Assembly: GCF_037042905.1 (NCBI RefSeq)
Contig: NC_087251.1
Coordinates: 48,925,873-48,989,872 of the forward strand
DNA: 64,000 bases
Direction of reading: 5' to 3'
From: Lytechinus pictus
Taxonomy: Eukaryota; Echinodermata; Echinoidea; Temnopleuroida; Toxopneustidae
A model generated the notes under the pieces. That model saw nothing but the letters and a program-made list of their open reading frames with translations, searched no databases and was not told the origin of the DNA. Below are positions 10,824-25,419 of this stretch, one piece after another. Each line of letters begins with the position of its first letter. Position 1 is the first letter of the stretch. The position numbers and the translations under genes are program-made.

Positions 10824-12644
10824 CAGTGGCGTAATCAAGGGGGGCACCCCCCCCCATTGGCTGGCAGCAAAGGGGGAGGAGAATAGTGGTGGAAGAAGAG
10901 ATTATTATATAGTATATTATGTTGTATTATATTAAATATATATATTATACTATATTACATAAGAAATGGTTTATTCACATCTTTATGAAACATATCCGTA
11001 TTATTTATTTTGTAATTATCTGCGTTATTGTTTGAACTTTTTTGTGTCATTATTACCTTGTAAATACATCGCAATTTGGCCTTAGCTGCGATGATGTCAT
11101 GATATTTATCAATAAACCATTTATCTATATATCTAAACATAATTTGCTTAGGGCCTATTTGTTCACCATTCCTGCTGCTCGCATTGTCAGTTTAATGAGA
11201 TAAATAATCCTGTCGTACCAAAACATCCCGTTTTCAAGTCAATGTGCACCAAATATATTTCCTCACACTTCGAGTTATTATTGTTTTATGAAGTGACAAA
11301 TTATGCTTCTTTTCATGACTACTTAAAGTGATTACCCCCTTCAAGATCTGAATATAAAACATTTCCAGTCTGTGCTTACGTTCGCATTTATTAGTGTATA
11401 GGTGAGATATGTCTTCTCTTTATGAATTCCTGAAAACAGTCCCTTTTTCTGGTCTGAATATCAAAAATTTTCAGCTCGCGCTCCGCGCTCGCATCATTTG
11501 GTTAGTGAAATACGTATGGTCTTATAGTGAACTCCTACAAACAAGCCTTGGAATGCCCCTCTTCAGATCTGAATTTCAAAAAATATAAAAATTGATTCGT
11601 GAGATACGTATCATGTTCATGATAACAATGACTACAAAAAGTGTTTTTATGTGTTTAGGTGTATAATTCTAACAAAATATGCTCTTCATGAATTCCTTTT
11701 AAAAAAAATAGTCCTTAAGATATCCCTGTTTGGGGTCATAATATACAAAAATTTCATCTCGCGCTCGCATTGTTTGTTTAGTGAGACATGTACGTATCAT
11801 GATTACAAAAATTTGCTTATAATGTCCCTTTTTTAGGTCTGAATTTAAAAAAAATTCAGTTCGCGCTTCGCGCTCGCATTACCTGATCAGTGACATATCC
11901 GTTTAAAGGGAGGATCCGGGCTGAAAATATTTATATCTAAATAAATAGAGTAAATTTCACCGAGCAAAATGCTGAAAATTTAATCAAAATCGGATAACAA
12001 ATAAAGTTATTGAATTTTAAAGTTTGTCAATATTTTGTGAAAACAGTTATATGCACATCGTCATGAATATTCATTAGGTGGGCTGATGATGTCACATCCC
12101 CACTTTCCATTTTCTTATGTTATTACATGAAATCACAAATGTTTCATTTTTTCATACATGTGTAAATGATGTGTCTCCAATATGAAAATAAGTTGTGGCA
12201 ATAAATAACTAATGCACTTAATCAGTAGTCAGTCCAATTGTTTTAGTTCTTGACAGAAATTGTTTGAATATACCTTATTTCATATAATAAAATACAAAAG
12301 AACAAGTGGGGATGTGACACCATCAGCCCACCTAATGAATATTCATAAAGACATGCCTAGAACTGTTTCTACGGAATAATGCAAATCTTTAAAATTCAAT
12401 AACTTCGTTATTTGTTATCCGGTTTTGATCAAATTTTCTGCATTTTGCTTTGTGAATTTTACTCTATTTATTGAGATAGAAATATCTCCAGCCTGGACCA
12501 TCCCTTTAATGGCACAGTCCTTAAAATGTCTATATTAGGTCAGTATACTTGGTCACTGAGCGCGCTTCGCGCGCCCACTAAAAGACTCAATTTTTATGCT
12601 GGTGCCCCCCCCCCCCCATGCCGTGACCCATGGTACGCCACTGG
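10824..12644. mobile_element. hAT-like non-autonomous element (1.8 kb) with nested MITE
   Basis: Left end CAGTGGCGTAATCAAGG and right end (reverse) CAGTGGCGTACCATGGGT are hAT-type terminal inverted repeats. The flanking 8-mers GTCATAAT (10816-10823) and GTCCTTAT (12645-12652) match at 6 of 8 positions, compatible with an aged 8-bp target duplication. Poly-C/G runs lie just inside the ends. The interior has diverged tandem units with CGCGCTTCGCGCTCGCATT and an intact family-A MITE (11903-12510). No transposase frame is visible. Confidence 0.65.
11903..12510. mobile_element. foldback MITE, family A, copy 2 (nested)
   Basis: Same ends and inverted arms as the copy at 788-1383 (TTTAAAGGGAGGATCCGGGC at left, CCTGGACCATCCCTTTAA at right). 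It is inserted inside the hAT-like element at 10824-12644, so family A moved after that element arrived. Confidence 0.85.
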
Positions 12645-12652
12645 TCCTTATA

Positions 12653-13867
12653 CCAACAAATGCCATTGTATGCAAGACAGAATGCAGCGCTCAAGAAACT
12701 GTACTACTCCAAATCAGGTTCGCATAGAGGGCGACATACTGCTTTCGATAAACGGGTTCTATGGCTGATTATTGATTGTCGTGAAGTGCACATCACGAGC
12801 GAGAAGGGATCAAAAAACATCTCCCATATAAAAAAATCATAAAAAATAAATTTGAAATTAGAGGGTTGAATGTCAACTACCAGTGGATGTGATATCAGAC
12901 ATTCCATATGTGACCAGAATAGGGTACCTTAGCCAGCTCATTTTTAAAATAAATCGCCATTTATGAAGAAATCTCACGGGATCAAATCACCTGAGACAGT
13001 AAAGTAGCCCTATTCTTCTGCCAGCCAAAAAAATAGTTCCAAAGTCTTAAATATTATTTTTTGTCCAAATTTGGGCAAAGGAAGTTCAGTAGTTGCCCTT
13101 TCTATAATCAGTGTTAGATGGTCAATCATATTCATACACTTTTGTCAATCAGCAATATCAAATTAAAATATTTTCGAATGGAGTTGCGTCGAATTAATAT
13201 CTTTTGTCTTCCTGTTGTAATTATGCTCATGGCACCCGAATATTCTATGATTCTACGGATGATCTGGAGCGCAACACCAGTCTTATTTTGAGCACTTTTC
13301 TGCCATTTTTTCATAACAATGTTAAAGCAATTCAGTATGAATTTAAAAGAAGTACCAAAATGGGAAGTTTTTTTACACAAGGCCGGGAGAAAAACTTAAG
13401 TTTATTTTTCTTCGAAATCACAAGCAATAATCACATATACCCCTAAGATACATAGCCCCTATATATTTTATTATCAAATGGGTATCCCCGATAAGCAAAT
13501 GAATATGCGACGACCATAATTTTTGTTCCAAAAAGAATATATTGGTCAATATGCTTTCCGGTGGATACATGCAGGCCTATTCGTGTATGGATCCAACTCA
13601 TAAGCAAACATCACTTTGTTCTACATACTCCTTATGAGGAACAGACATCATAAAAAGCATACAATTGAATTTGAATGTGGACCGACCGTTCATTAATGTA
13701 GAAATGTTATTGATTCGTAGTTATATCGTAATGCCTGTATGTGCTAAGCTTTGTTTATAAATATAATCTGCAAAATAAATATTAAATCTTCTATACCATT
13801 CAAAGAAATAGATATTTGAATTTTCTACAAACACATGGGACAAATTAAGTCAATCAAATCACACCTT
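12653..13867. other. spacer, no gene seen
   Basis: AT-rich sequence with short overlapping frames on both strands, none resembling a known family. Confidence 0.5.
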
Positions 13868-14456
13868 TAAAGGAGAATGAAACTCTTGGAGCAAGTTAGC
13901 TTTTGTGAAAGCAGAAAAATCAAAGAATAAGATCAACAAAACTTTGAGTAAAATAGGACTAGCAATAAAAGAGTTATGAGCATTTGAATGTCGAGATCAC
14001 TAATGCTATGGAGATCCTCCCATTGGCAATGCGACCAAGATCTGTGATGTCACACACGTACAACTCTCCCATTCGGATACTGAAAATATACCCCAAAACA
14101 TCTCTTTTTGCTCATTCTAATCATATGACAAACGATTCATCAATGATATAATGTTGTGAAACCTCTGTACTTGTCATCTCATAAAGAAAACACCTAACCT
14201 TGTGATAGACTCTATAAAAGTGAGAATATAAGTGAAATAAGTACTAAAGTAATGAGGGAGTTGTACGTGTGTGATATCACAGATCTTGGTCGCATTGCCG
14301 ATGGGAGGATCTACATGGCACTAGTGGTCTCAATATTCAAATGTTCATAACTTTCTTATTATTCATTCAATCTTCCTCAAACTTTCAACAATATGTTTCA
14401 TTGATTTTTCTCTTTGATATGTTGTCAGCTAGTTTCAAGGGTTTCATTCTCCTTTA
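13868..14456. mobile_element. foldback MITE, family B, copy 2
   Basis: Nearly identical along its length to 9908-10498 with the same TAAAGGAGAATGAAAC inverted ends. Copies at two sites with different flanks support independent insertion. Confidence 0.88.
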
Positions 14457-14602
14457 AATATATAAAATATAAATTTAAGATTTAGGCCTATTTATGTGAA
14501 TTTACACTTTATCTGTTTATATATTTATAATTGCATAATTTATATATTTTTGTAATACCAATATGTTAGTACTATATGAACTCATTTGAAAATCAGAACA
14601 AC

Positions 14603-15470
14603 TTAAAGATCCAGACCGGACCCGAAAATGAAATTGATAAATTATATACCAATCGAAAGCTTACAAGCTACTAAATACAGCAAGGTATGCTTTATGCATT
14701 TTCACCGCTTCCCAGCTGAGTATTTTGCTTAAGAATATTCCAATTATCGGGCTTCGAACCCCGCTTAGAAAATAGGCTTTATTGTGCTTTTCACCTGCCT
14801 CGAGACCGTGACGTCACGTTGTGTAAGAAGCGTCGAGATTCCATAGGTACACAGAAAAAGTGGGTGATTTTTTTGCTTTCCAGATAACGCATTTCATTCT
14901 CTTCACTTCTATCACAGAGTGATATCACATATATTTTTACCCACAAGCTTGAATTTATGAAATCTACAGTTTTGAACTAGTTTTTGCTATATTTTATTTC
15001 CTGCTTATTTGGCGCAGATTTCAATTCTATCTGCATTTAGATTATGTATAACAACTTTTCCTGACATAGCAATTTAGGCCCAATAAGAGCCAAACAAAGA
15101 AATCACAAAAAAGGTAGTGAATAGTTGCAGGTTTACAAAAATTTGAACAGTGAATAATTTTGAGTGCCATTTTCATCTGAAAAAAAAAAATAATGGATTC
15201 ATAACATGGAAATGGAATAAAATACCCAATGCTTTTGTACACAAACCTATGGAATCACAACCCTCCTGACACAACGTGACGTCATCATTTCCAGGCGACG
15301 TGGGGGTGCTCAATCGAAGCGTACTTTGGAGGAGCAGTTTCTTTGATTTTTATTTTATATTTTTAACTATTGGAAGGAGATATATGTAATATTTTTGGTA
15401 TATTTGTATTGTATGAATCAGTACCTTTATTTTGATATATGATTGTTTTTACACCGGTCAGGGTCTTTAA
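14603..15470. mobile_element. foldback MITE, family D (about 870 bp), with CRE palindromes
   Basis: Left end TTAAAGATCCAGACCGGACC and right end (reverse) TTAAAGACCCTGACCGGTGT are inverted. Both arms carry TGACGTCA, the consensus CREB/ATF site, near ACGTTGTG (about 14809-14822 and 15273-15285), and CATAGGTACACA / TGTACACAAACCTATGG further in. No coding content. Confidence 0.7.
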
Positions 15471-16157
15471 GTTAAACCACAAGATAGCATATCCCCTCCT
15501 TCCCCCTTCACATCACTAGCTTTACTATGAATTTTGTTATGAATTGAATCGACGCGTTTGATATGTAAATGATTATTATCTCTTGTTTTATGTTTGTGAT
15601 GTATACCGTATACTGTATTCATTTTATATTGCCCTGTATTACGTTCGTCTAGAACTGATAACCTGGGTCCATTATTGTAATTGATTCCTTTTTTATGAAT
15701 AAAAGGTGATTTATTTAAAAAAAATGATAAATTCAAATCTTGCAAATATATTTCATTTTGTTACATATTTAAAGCGACTTGACACAATATAGTTGTATTC
15801 AGGGAGGTATAGCACCCAGGATATAGCACCTCGATGGCGTCAACATAAAATCTTAACCTGTATAAGTTATTTTTTGAACTGCCATATGGTAACCTAGCCG
15901 TATCATATGACATAGTGAATGTTTGGTCACAAAAGCATTTCGATGGTCATTGGTCATTTCAGGTCATTAAAATCTAATATTTTGCATAGGACAATGCACA
16001 TAGCACTTACTTTAATTTCCATATTGACTGTCTTTACTTGGGCTTAATACTTTTGGTCCACGTGTTCATCGTTTTAATTGAATTTGGTCTAATTGCCAGA
16101 GGTCTACTGACCATGTAGGCTAATCATCACATTGTGAAAGTGAAATTATCCCTAAAG
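15471..16157. other. spacer, no gene seen
   Basis: AT-rich intergenic sequence; nothing recognised on either strand. Confidence 0.5.
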
Positions 16158-16348
16158 AATGTGTGATATCATAGATCTTGGTTGCGTTGCCAATGGGAGG
16201 ATCTCCATAGCATTAGTGATCTCGACATTCAAATGCTCATAACTCTTCTATTGCTAGTCCTATTTTACTCAAACTTTTGTTTATCTTATTCTTTGATTTT
16301 TCTGCTTTCACAAAAGCTAACTTGCTCCAAGAGTTTCATTCTCCTTTA
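16158..16348. mobile_element. family-B MITE half copy
   Basis: Matches one arm of family B, from GTGTGATATCATAGATCTTGG to the terminal GTTTCATTCTCCTTTA. The other arm is absent. Confidence 0.75.
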
Positions 16349-16349
16349 A

Positions 16350-16527
16350 TTGTCCCCTCATTTGCATACCGACCAGGATGTGCATCTACTAATTGTTTTG
16401 TGAAATTAAGCGAAACTGTAATATAATTTTTTATCATTTGAATTTAATCAATTTTTCAGTGTTAGGCTGGTTTGATTTTTCTATTTTTATTCTAAAAAGA
16501 CCTTTTGTTGGGGTGCTCCCCCTTTAA
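16350..16527. mobile_element. family-C MITE half copy
   Basis: Carries the family-C right arm (CATACCGACCAGGATGTGCA, GTGAAATTAAGCGAAACT, then a decayed terminus ending CCCCCTTTAA). It directly abuts the family-B half copy, suggesting a recombined or nested pair. Confidence 0.6.
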
Positions 16528-19500
16528 CACAGTAAATGCAATTTTTAGCCGGGACAAATATTTTATGTGAGCTCAAAAAACAATTATGTGATGTATGATT
16601 CATGCAATAATTGTATAATCGACTGTAATTTGGTAATAAATTTAATTGAACAAACCAAACGGTTAGGCCGCGGGTTAGGCTATATATGTTGTGCAAATGA
16701 ACATCAAAATTCATAACCGTAAGATGGCTGAGTCGAAAGACTACGCAATAGTGGGAAGAGGAAGAAGAACAAGATCGCACCTTGAACCTCCTTGATATTA
16801 CCGAAGAAACAAGAACAGACTACACGTTTGATATTGAACGTGGAATGCCACTCGACTCTTTCATTCCTATAGCACATGCCTGCATTATATCTCTTATCTC
16901 CCTGATTTCACTAGCAACTGAATCGCTCTACGATGTATTACGCTGTATATAACAGATAGTTAGGGGTGGATAGAGGGTAGCCGAGAGCAAGGAGGAAAGA
17001 CAGGGAGAGGGGGAGAGGAAAAGAGAGAGAGGTATATACCAAGAGCTATAGGTATACAGATAGACTGGGGGAGGGCGGGGAGGGGGAGCATATAACGGGA
17101 ACTCGGTATAAAAGAGACTATAAAGAGAAGCTGGGAGAGAGCCGAAGGGTGGGGGTAGGGGTGATCCCTAATTCCATGGAGCTATGCTAATTCGTACGAA
17201 TGGGTAAGAATGTCTCATGTGTGTTCAAGGAGTGCCTTCCAATGATGAGGATCGAGCTAAGGGAGCTAGTCGTCTGTAGGGTACATGATCGAATATTACA
17301 CTTGATGCAAGGCTTCATATAGTTTTCAGGAAGCGCAATGATAGGCGGTTCGCTGGGATTTCCCCTTTCTTATGCAAAGCACAACTGAAGGGCTTCCTTT
17401 TTCGTTAATCCACTGAACTGTATCAATGTCAGTCTCTCACAAAGATAAGTGCATTTGCAATATAGTTAATTATTTTCCACAAACTATCCTAGGCGATGGA
17501 GGAAAACATGGCCAGTCGGGTTACAATGACACAGTACACTGGCACATAAACAAAGTACCAGGATATATAACCCTCCCAACTCCCTGATATACCCGTATAC
17601 TACATGCAGAGACCTCTCATTTTGTACTAACTTAAAGTTACGGGTCACCCTCTACATAATTTTACTTCACCCACAAACCGAAGCTGTGACAAAGACAATT
17701 TATAATAGTACACAGAGTATGACAATAATAATGAAACCATATGCATACACATTATAGCAAATCGCAAGTGCTGTATACATACTGAAACCGAAGTTACAGA
17801 GAATCGAGATAGTCTTCTTTTTCAGTACCGCAAAGGGAGTACCGGGGAGTGTCTGGATTTTAAGTACATGTAGCTAGTCCTTTTGAAATAGCCAAGCTAT
17901 CCTAAACAAGGATTCCAATCCTTGATGATTCCTGGATTATAGAAAATCTCGATCTGTTACATTCCCTTATTCATCGCATGTTAGTATTTGCCCTGCGAAC
18001 CATTCATCATTCCTACTATACGGGCGTGCCCCCATAATTTGCATTTTCTGGAGCCACCGCATGCAAAGCTCCAAATCTTCAGAGGGTGATCATTGTGTGA
18101 AATTGTATTTGTAGGTCTAAAGTGGATGGTCTTTTAGATTTACTTTCATTTGATTTGCGAAAGTCCCAATAATACGAATAATATGATCCGCGCCACTCAG
18201 TGCAGTTTATTTCAAATCAAGCAATAAACTTATTTATTTGCAACAGTTTCTGGAAAGAGATCGGCCATAATGTCATGTGGTCTCTGAAGTTGTAACGCTG
18301 CTTACGCCGGAGCGCTGTCTATGTTGTACTTCCTATATTCCCTAATGCACACATTCCCCTTGAGTCATAATTTATGCAGGAACACCAGACATGCCTCACA
18401 CATATGCCACACTTGGCAAGCTGTTTCCTCAATGACCTCTTGAAAACCCTGCCTGTCTATGTGTGCCTGGAGTCGCCTGTGGATTCTTTTCTTTCGATCT
18501 CTCTCTCTCTTTCGCGCCAGAGCGAGCACTGAACACACAAAACACACGGTACCGACATCCTCGCAGAATATCAGCGAGGAGCTATTGTGTGTACGTGGCT
18601 GGCTGGCTTTGAATCTCCCTGTGCAATCCAGCCAACCAGCCAGTGCAAGGGCGACACACATGTCTAATCTATCAAGCATTCACTCACTGGGAGACTCAAG
18701 TGCTCCGGAAAATGATCAGAATTTTCCAGTGCAAGCACGACAGGGTATGATACAAAGGTCACTCCTATCGGTTAGCGCGGGAAAGATTGCGCTTGTGGGC
18801 AGGACTTAGCGTGGGTCCTTGGATTGCAAGAACGTGAGTGACGTAGGGGCTGTAGGGGAAACAGAAAGAGCTTTAGAGCGTGGCTCTCCTAGACAAGAGT
18901 AGTGCTTCTTGTCTATATTATAATTGAGGTGTAGCCAACTGCATGGTGTGCGTGGTGTGCTGTTGATATTGGAAGTACACTGTACAAGCGTATGAAGCAT
19001 ATCCACGCAGGCCTAATCTTACATCGCACTGGTGGGGGATATTCTTTGCTGAAATGAATGCCAACTTATTTTACATTTGGAGATACAAATACATCATTTT
19101 ATGGATAAATAGCTGGGGAAGGTGATCAAGTGCAATTCTACTTTAAATCAAGCAAGAATTATCATTGAGTGACTGAACTGTATACCATTCCCATTTCATC
19201 AGCAACCAACGTTAATGAATGGATGCCTGCTGTTTGAACACCAATATACCACCAGTGGAATTAAATCCAGATTTCGCGCAAAATTATCTCATTTGTTTCT
19301 ATGGTTTGTTTCAGATGTTGACCAGATAGACCCGGCCCATGACTTCAGTTTTACAACGCGATTGACCTTGGCATTATTAGCCTTGCCACCCATAGCAACG
19401 AATGAACATCGTTTGTATACACGCACATATATACAGTCAGGGCAGCTAATGAATTACACCATTACTCTTCTCGTGTATATCAAGTTGAGTACGCCTGTCG

Positions 19501-19884
19501 ATCTTCCTGTCATTGTCATCGTCTCTCATTATTCCCGGAGCGAATTGTCTGCATGTGCCTTTTTAAATGCGGATGATATAGTGCTATATCGTCTTGAAAT
19601 AAATGCGGCACGCTTCATGGAATTTGAACATACACTCAAATCCCTTCAAAGAACTTTGATCGAAACTAGATGCTCAAAGGATAAAGAGGAGTATTTGTCG
19701 AGACTGGTATTTAGTCGTTAGATCTGATATCTACCAAAGTGCAATTTAAACATTCAAACACCTCCAACATCATGGAAAATTGTTTAATAAAGTGAATTGT
19801 ATTTGGGCCATATGCTATTCTGATAATCTTGATCGACATCTTATTCAAATATTGACAGATAGTAATCTGATCATTGACACAGGC
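16528..19884. other. region upstream of the MSANTD3-like gene
   Basis: No gene assigned. A purine-rich stretch lies at about 16970-17160. The 18.3-18.9 kb part is richer in G+C than its surroundings and is a candidate for the promoter or an untranslated first exon of the downstream gene, but no exon can be defined. A 168-codon open frame at 19215-19721 has no recognisable domain and may be chance. Confidence 0.35.
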
Positions 19885-22800
19885 ATGATGTCCCAGGCGA
19901 ATACTTTGAAACCACGTAGCATGCTACGAAAAAGACTACCTCGCTACAAATTTGAATCGTCTGACAGGACCCTCCTTCAAAATTTAGTCAATAAATATAT
20001 TGGGATTCTTGAGCGCAAAGCCATCAACCAGAATATGCTTGATGAAAAGAAGCGCGCCTGGCAGCTCATAACGCAAAAGTTCAACTCTCAGTCCGTCGAT
20101 AAGAGAATTCGCGATGCCAAACAACTGCGAAAGTGCTGGGAAAATATGAAATGGAGGGCGCGCCGTGAAGTAAAACAGGCTGACATAGAGGAGGACATGA
20201 GCGGCCACAACGGACACCATCTCTCAGACTTCACCCACCCCTCCCATCTCACATCTGGTATGATGGGGGTGGGGGAATTCATGGGTGGGAGCGTTGAACA
20301 AGATGACGAAGAAGAGGAGGATGACAACGAAGGGGAGTTCGATGATGACGATGACGAGGAGGAGATGGTGGCGCCTATGGGCACCGAACCGATTGAGATT
20401 AGCGATGATCTAGATCATCTGGATGCCACAGAGACGAACGGGAATCTCCCCTTGCCTTTGACTACCCCCCATGGTGATCCGCGGCATCCCAACGGACTTC
20501 CCATATCTCACCCGCCAGACGATGAATTAATTGGCAGCTTCGTCGCTGACGCTTGGATAGCAGAAGAAGCACCGGGAGAAGATGGTAATTTTCTTTTCTT
20601 TTATACCTCAGCTTTTAAGGCAACATTAATTGCGAGTTCAAAAATGAGTGAAGTATGTACATGCACAGTATGCACGTGTATACATCAGTGCGAAGCGTAA
20701 TTGTCGCTGTATTATAATAGGCTGCAAGATGAGAATGGTTATCATACAACAACAACATAGATCTACTTGGTCTCTAAACTGAGAGATAACAAACACACAG
20801 TTGAATGGTAATACTACTCTGGTGTAAATAATGTAATGTACATTGGAAATCGTAGATCCGGTTAGACCAAGGAGGACCTTGGTAAAACGAGGGAAATAAC
20901 TAGACTATAATAAAGTTGAGGTTCATTCAAATTTATACCATTATGGGGATTGATCACAAATACTTCAGCTTATTTTTACTCGATGAGACAAATTTCGATT
21001 GAGTTATATTAATTGAAACTCTTTCATGACATGGTACACCAAAATTAAGAGGTATTTTTGTCTGTTACTGGAATTTGACTTGATAGTATCATTCATTCCA
21101 TAGCGCCCCCCCCCCCCCATTCCCCCGACTAAATTTGAAGACGTGCGTAGATATGAAATGAGAATGAGAATACCAGGAGGAATCATAGATCCAATAGTAC
21201 TAATACCTCACTCAAATTAATATTCATTATTTTTCAACAGTGTAATTATTTTGATTAATCTCAATCTTGTACTAATTGAGATACATTTCAAAGACGCCAT
21301 TGATGTGAATTAATTGTAACTCGTGCAATTTGACCCACTCAAATGACTCAAGTGAAGAGGCTGTATAGGTAATAAATTATCTCTCTTATTGAAATATGAC
21401 TTGAGAGTCTATTTCCTTTCATGTCCCCCCTCCCCCCCCCCCCCCGAGGAAATTGAAGACAGGGATCATTCGCTCAAACGCTTGACTTAATTGTTCGGAA
21501 TAAAAATTATAACATTCTGGAGATCAATTATCAATTTTTGATCTCCGCGTATCAAATGCAGAGCTTATAAAATTCATCGATATCATTATAAAAAATGAAG
21601 GTTGCGAGAGGTGAAGAATTACTAGCAATAAAGATCACATGTATTTCGATTTCAAAAAATAACAATAAGCCAGTGGCGTAATGAGCCCGAAATTTTGAGG
21701 GGGCCAGACATGGAATTTGGGGCCAAAAATTTCTAAGAAAGCTGCAAGCGATGCGAGTGAGCAAAAATGTTGACATTTTTAATACGAAAGTGTAATTTTG
21801 TAACAGATTTTGACTTAATTTTCAGAAAATAATGTCATATTCACCCCCTTTTCCTTGTATTATTTTCCTTGGTCGTGAAAATTTTGGAAGTCCATGACCC
21901 ACAGCCCCACCTCCCCCCCCCCCCCCCATCTATACGCCATCAGTAGGCCCTACGCCATTGCCACGAGAGAACCTGAGTGGCCGGGGGAAGGGACAGAGTG
22001 CCCCACCACCTGACAGAATTTTGATGATTTTTTTTTATTGGAGGGTGTAAAAAATATACGAGATAACGAAATTACATTTGACCTCTCTCTTATTTTTTTT
22101 TTTTTGGGGGGGGGGTGGGGGGTCAGGGGGTTAGTATTTCCCTCCTGGCGGTGTTTTCTAGGTACGCCACGGAAGACGTCCAATCAATACTGATTTTACA
22201 TTTGGCTTTTAAGACATAACATTGACTTCCAATCATGACAATTTCATACCAATGCCCATTTCTTCCCCCAAACAGCAGCATTTGAATGGATGTAAAGTTG
22301 TTATACCCCTACGGATGTATAGGCCTGCACACCTGCGCTGCAATAATGATTGTACCTATTTCACTCATGCATCAGGCAGTTTTTTTTTTCTTGTGACCTT
22401 TTCATATCGACGAAAGTAATTTGGATCTTTGATATTTACTAATTTACGTCAATATATGCATATATTCAACATAATATTTGATTTATGCTGCATGATGAAA
22501 AATTGATGGGATCTGGATTTCTCATGCATGGCTTAAAATTGATAATGGGTGTTGGAATCCGCTTTTCGAATTGTGGCAACATAGCCAAAACAAACAAACG
22601 AACCATGGTAATTAGAAGTCTGGAGTATATCTACGCAGTTCCTGCATGCACTGTAAATTGGCGCGAATCCGAAGTGTGTTCGGAAGTGAAGGATGCCCTG
22701 CATCTCTTAAGGCTCTTCTCCCCGATGATGTATGTACATTTCTACGTAACTCGATGGTGTGCTATCGTTGTATCTCGAACTTAAACCCACCCACTCGACA

Positions 22801-25387
22801 ACCATAGTCTGCTTGTACAGACTTTGCATATACCCATTGCTAATATGGGTCTTCCACTTTAGGCAACTATGCGGTAGATAATACAAAGTCGTTTGCTACA
22901 ATCATATTGCATTGCGATCTCTTATATACAGCGATAATAAAACTTAACCAGGGAATAATTGGGTGAATGAACAAGGAAGGACTCATCAAATGAGAGTTTC
23001 TTCAGGAATTTGAAGACGAGCTAAATCCGAACAATCTAATCTCGTTGAGGAAATAGATGCATTGATTGGAAATATAGTTCGTATTGAGAACTATATATTT
23101 CAATTTGGTTTGATAAATTGGTTGTGAAAATAAAATACTCGCAACCTCGACTACTTTGAAAAGGCTGCCATGTCCTTATTTGACGCACTCCGGAAATAGT
23201 TATATATAATTTATAAACAATATAAACTGTATTCACCACTATCGAAGTAATCTTATGTAATCACAAATGACTTTAAAATCAACGTGATTTAACAATGGAG
23301 ATGTACTATTAAAAAAAGCCTCATCTTTTTTGGTGGAGGGGGTGCTCTTGTGATTGGTGTCGATTTTAGAGTAGAAGACGCATCTGCAAAGTACAGTATG
23401 GCCTCTACTTGAATTCCCAAAGCTCATGATCATGCATCAATACTGACAAGGGAAGGGGCCAAGCTTAAAGAAATGGAGGATTGAAGTATTTATAGGTTGA
23501 TAGGGCCTACATATGAGAGTCAAGAAAAGACTTTTTATCTAGGAAAGCATTTGCATGGGAATGCATATGTAATAAGCTGCATTTGATCAGGGAATCAAAT
23601 ATTTCTCTGTCAACAAAACTCTTGTTTATGTGCATGTAGACAGTCTCCTTATGCATGGTTCAGAAACATGGTCATTCAAAAAGTATACTTAAAAGAGACT
23701 AGATGGCACATATACTCGACTTTTATTGAGGGTACAAAATATTAGTTGGAGAGATCATACAACAAAAGATGAAATTTATGGAGATCTCCCACCTATCTCC
23801 ACCACGGTAAGTAAACGTATGAGATTTGCTGGTCACTGTTCCAAAAGTGAGAAGGAAGATTGCATATGTAGGGATATACATAATTTGTTACATTACCAAC
23901 TCTTATGTCAGATCGCAAAGCCTGGCGTACCATTGTTGATTAATTCTCGGATGCATCCAATTTGTAGTGTAGTATATGAAAGAAATATGTGGTGAGAAAA
24001 TGGCCACGGAATTTGCTCACAAGCTAGAACCAGGTAGGTGAAATGTTGGACAGTGGTGACAATTTAATAATGAAAAGAAAAGATCCACATTTTGCTTAAT
24101 TTTCATGTCATATATCCGTAATATTGTAGCAGATACTTAGCTACTTGTTCTTAAGGCTAGAAGTGTCCGACTATCAGGAAGACATTAAATTCACTTCAGT
24201 GCATAGTTAATAGGATAGAAACTGGTTTGATGTCGACAGGATGAAAGACCTTTAAGTGACTTGAACTTGCACCTGGTAGTTCTCACGAGCTTTACAACAT
24301 GTGGACTGTCGGCTGATGGATTCAGTCACATCGAAATTCACAGCGAAACCGACTAGATACTGACCAAAGCTAGTCCAATGACATATATCGCCATCGATTG
24401 GTTTCGTTGGTGTGACTGAACCCTACGGTAACATACTACTTTACACCACCTCCCAGTTCCCTGGTTAAATATACACATGTGAACCTGTTTGGTATGTTCA
24501 TTTTCTTCACGAGATACTGAGATCAAACATGATTAGCCTATTGTCAATAAGCTATATAGTAATGACGACTCTGGATTGAGAGAGTAATAACGGGGCACAC
24601 GTACAGTCAAGGGTCAAGTCCTTCCAAGAAAAATGTTGATTTGAATAAATAGAGATAAAATTCAGACTAGCATAACGCTGAAAATTTCATCAAAATCGGA
24701 TGTAAAATAAGAAAGCAATGACATAAAGTTCTGCTTGTTTTCCACAAAACAGTGATATGCACAACTCAGTAACATGCAAATGAGACAGTCGATGATGTCC
24801 CTCACTATTTCTTTTCTTTTTTACTGTTCGAATTATCCAATATTTTGTTTTTTACAGATTTCAATAAAGACAACTTGACTGATGCTAATGCTAATTCCAC
24901 ATGTCACTTGACAATGAATGAGGAGAAAATTAGAATATTTCATATAATAGAATACCTTATCAATGTCTAGATCAGTTGTGGGTTGGTCTTTATGGAGGCG
25001 CACATCTTTCGTTTGTTTCTCTCAACTTTGTTTTGAATTCATTAAGACTATTTATTTTCCCCGGTAATTTAATTGATAGGCAGAAAACTGAGCGCTTAGA
25101 ATCGTCTGTATTAAGCGCCCTACAAATGTTATAATATTATCATTAAAATACAAAAGAAATGAGTGGATGGCGTCATCAGTTTCTTCATTTTGCATACCGA
25201 CCAGGATGTGCATATACTGTTGAGTGAAATAAGTGAACCTCTAAAATGTCATAACTCTCTTATTTTACATCGGATTTTGATGAAATTTTCAGTGTGATAC
25301 TTGTTGGATTATTCTTTATTTATTCAAATCAACTTTTTGTTAGGGTGGACTTGTGCTGTAAAGCGTCTATTCCTTTCTTTATCATTA

Positions 25388-25419
<32 letters not shown>

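Noticed and set aside
18365-18809. Overlapping open frames of over 100 codons on both strands
   Set aside because: A GC-richer stretch has fewer stops on both strands; neither translation resembles a protein family. Possibly promoter sequence.
19215-19721. 168-codon open frame upstream of the MSANTD3-like gene
   Set aside because: No domain, signal or family resemblance, and composition like the surrounding non-coding DNA. Cannot be supported as a gene.
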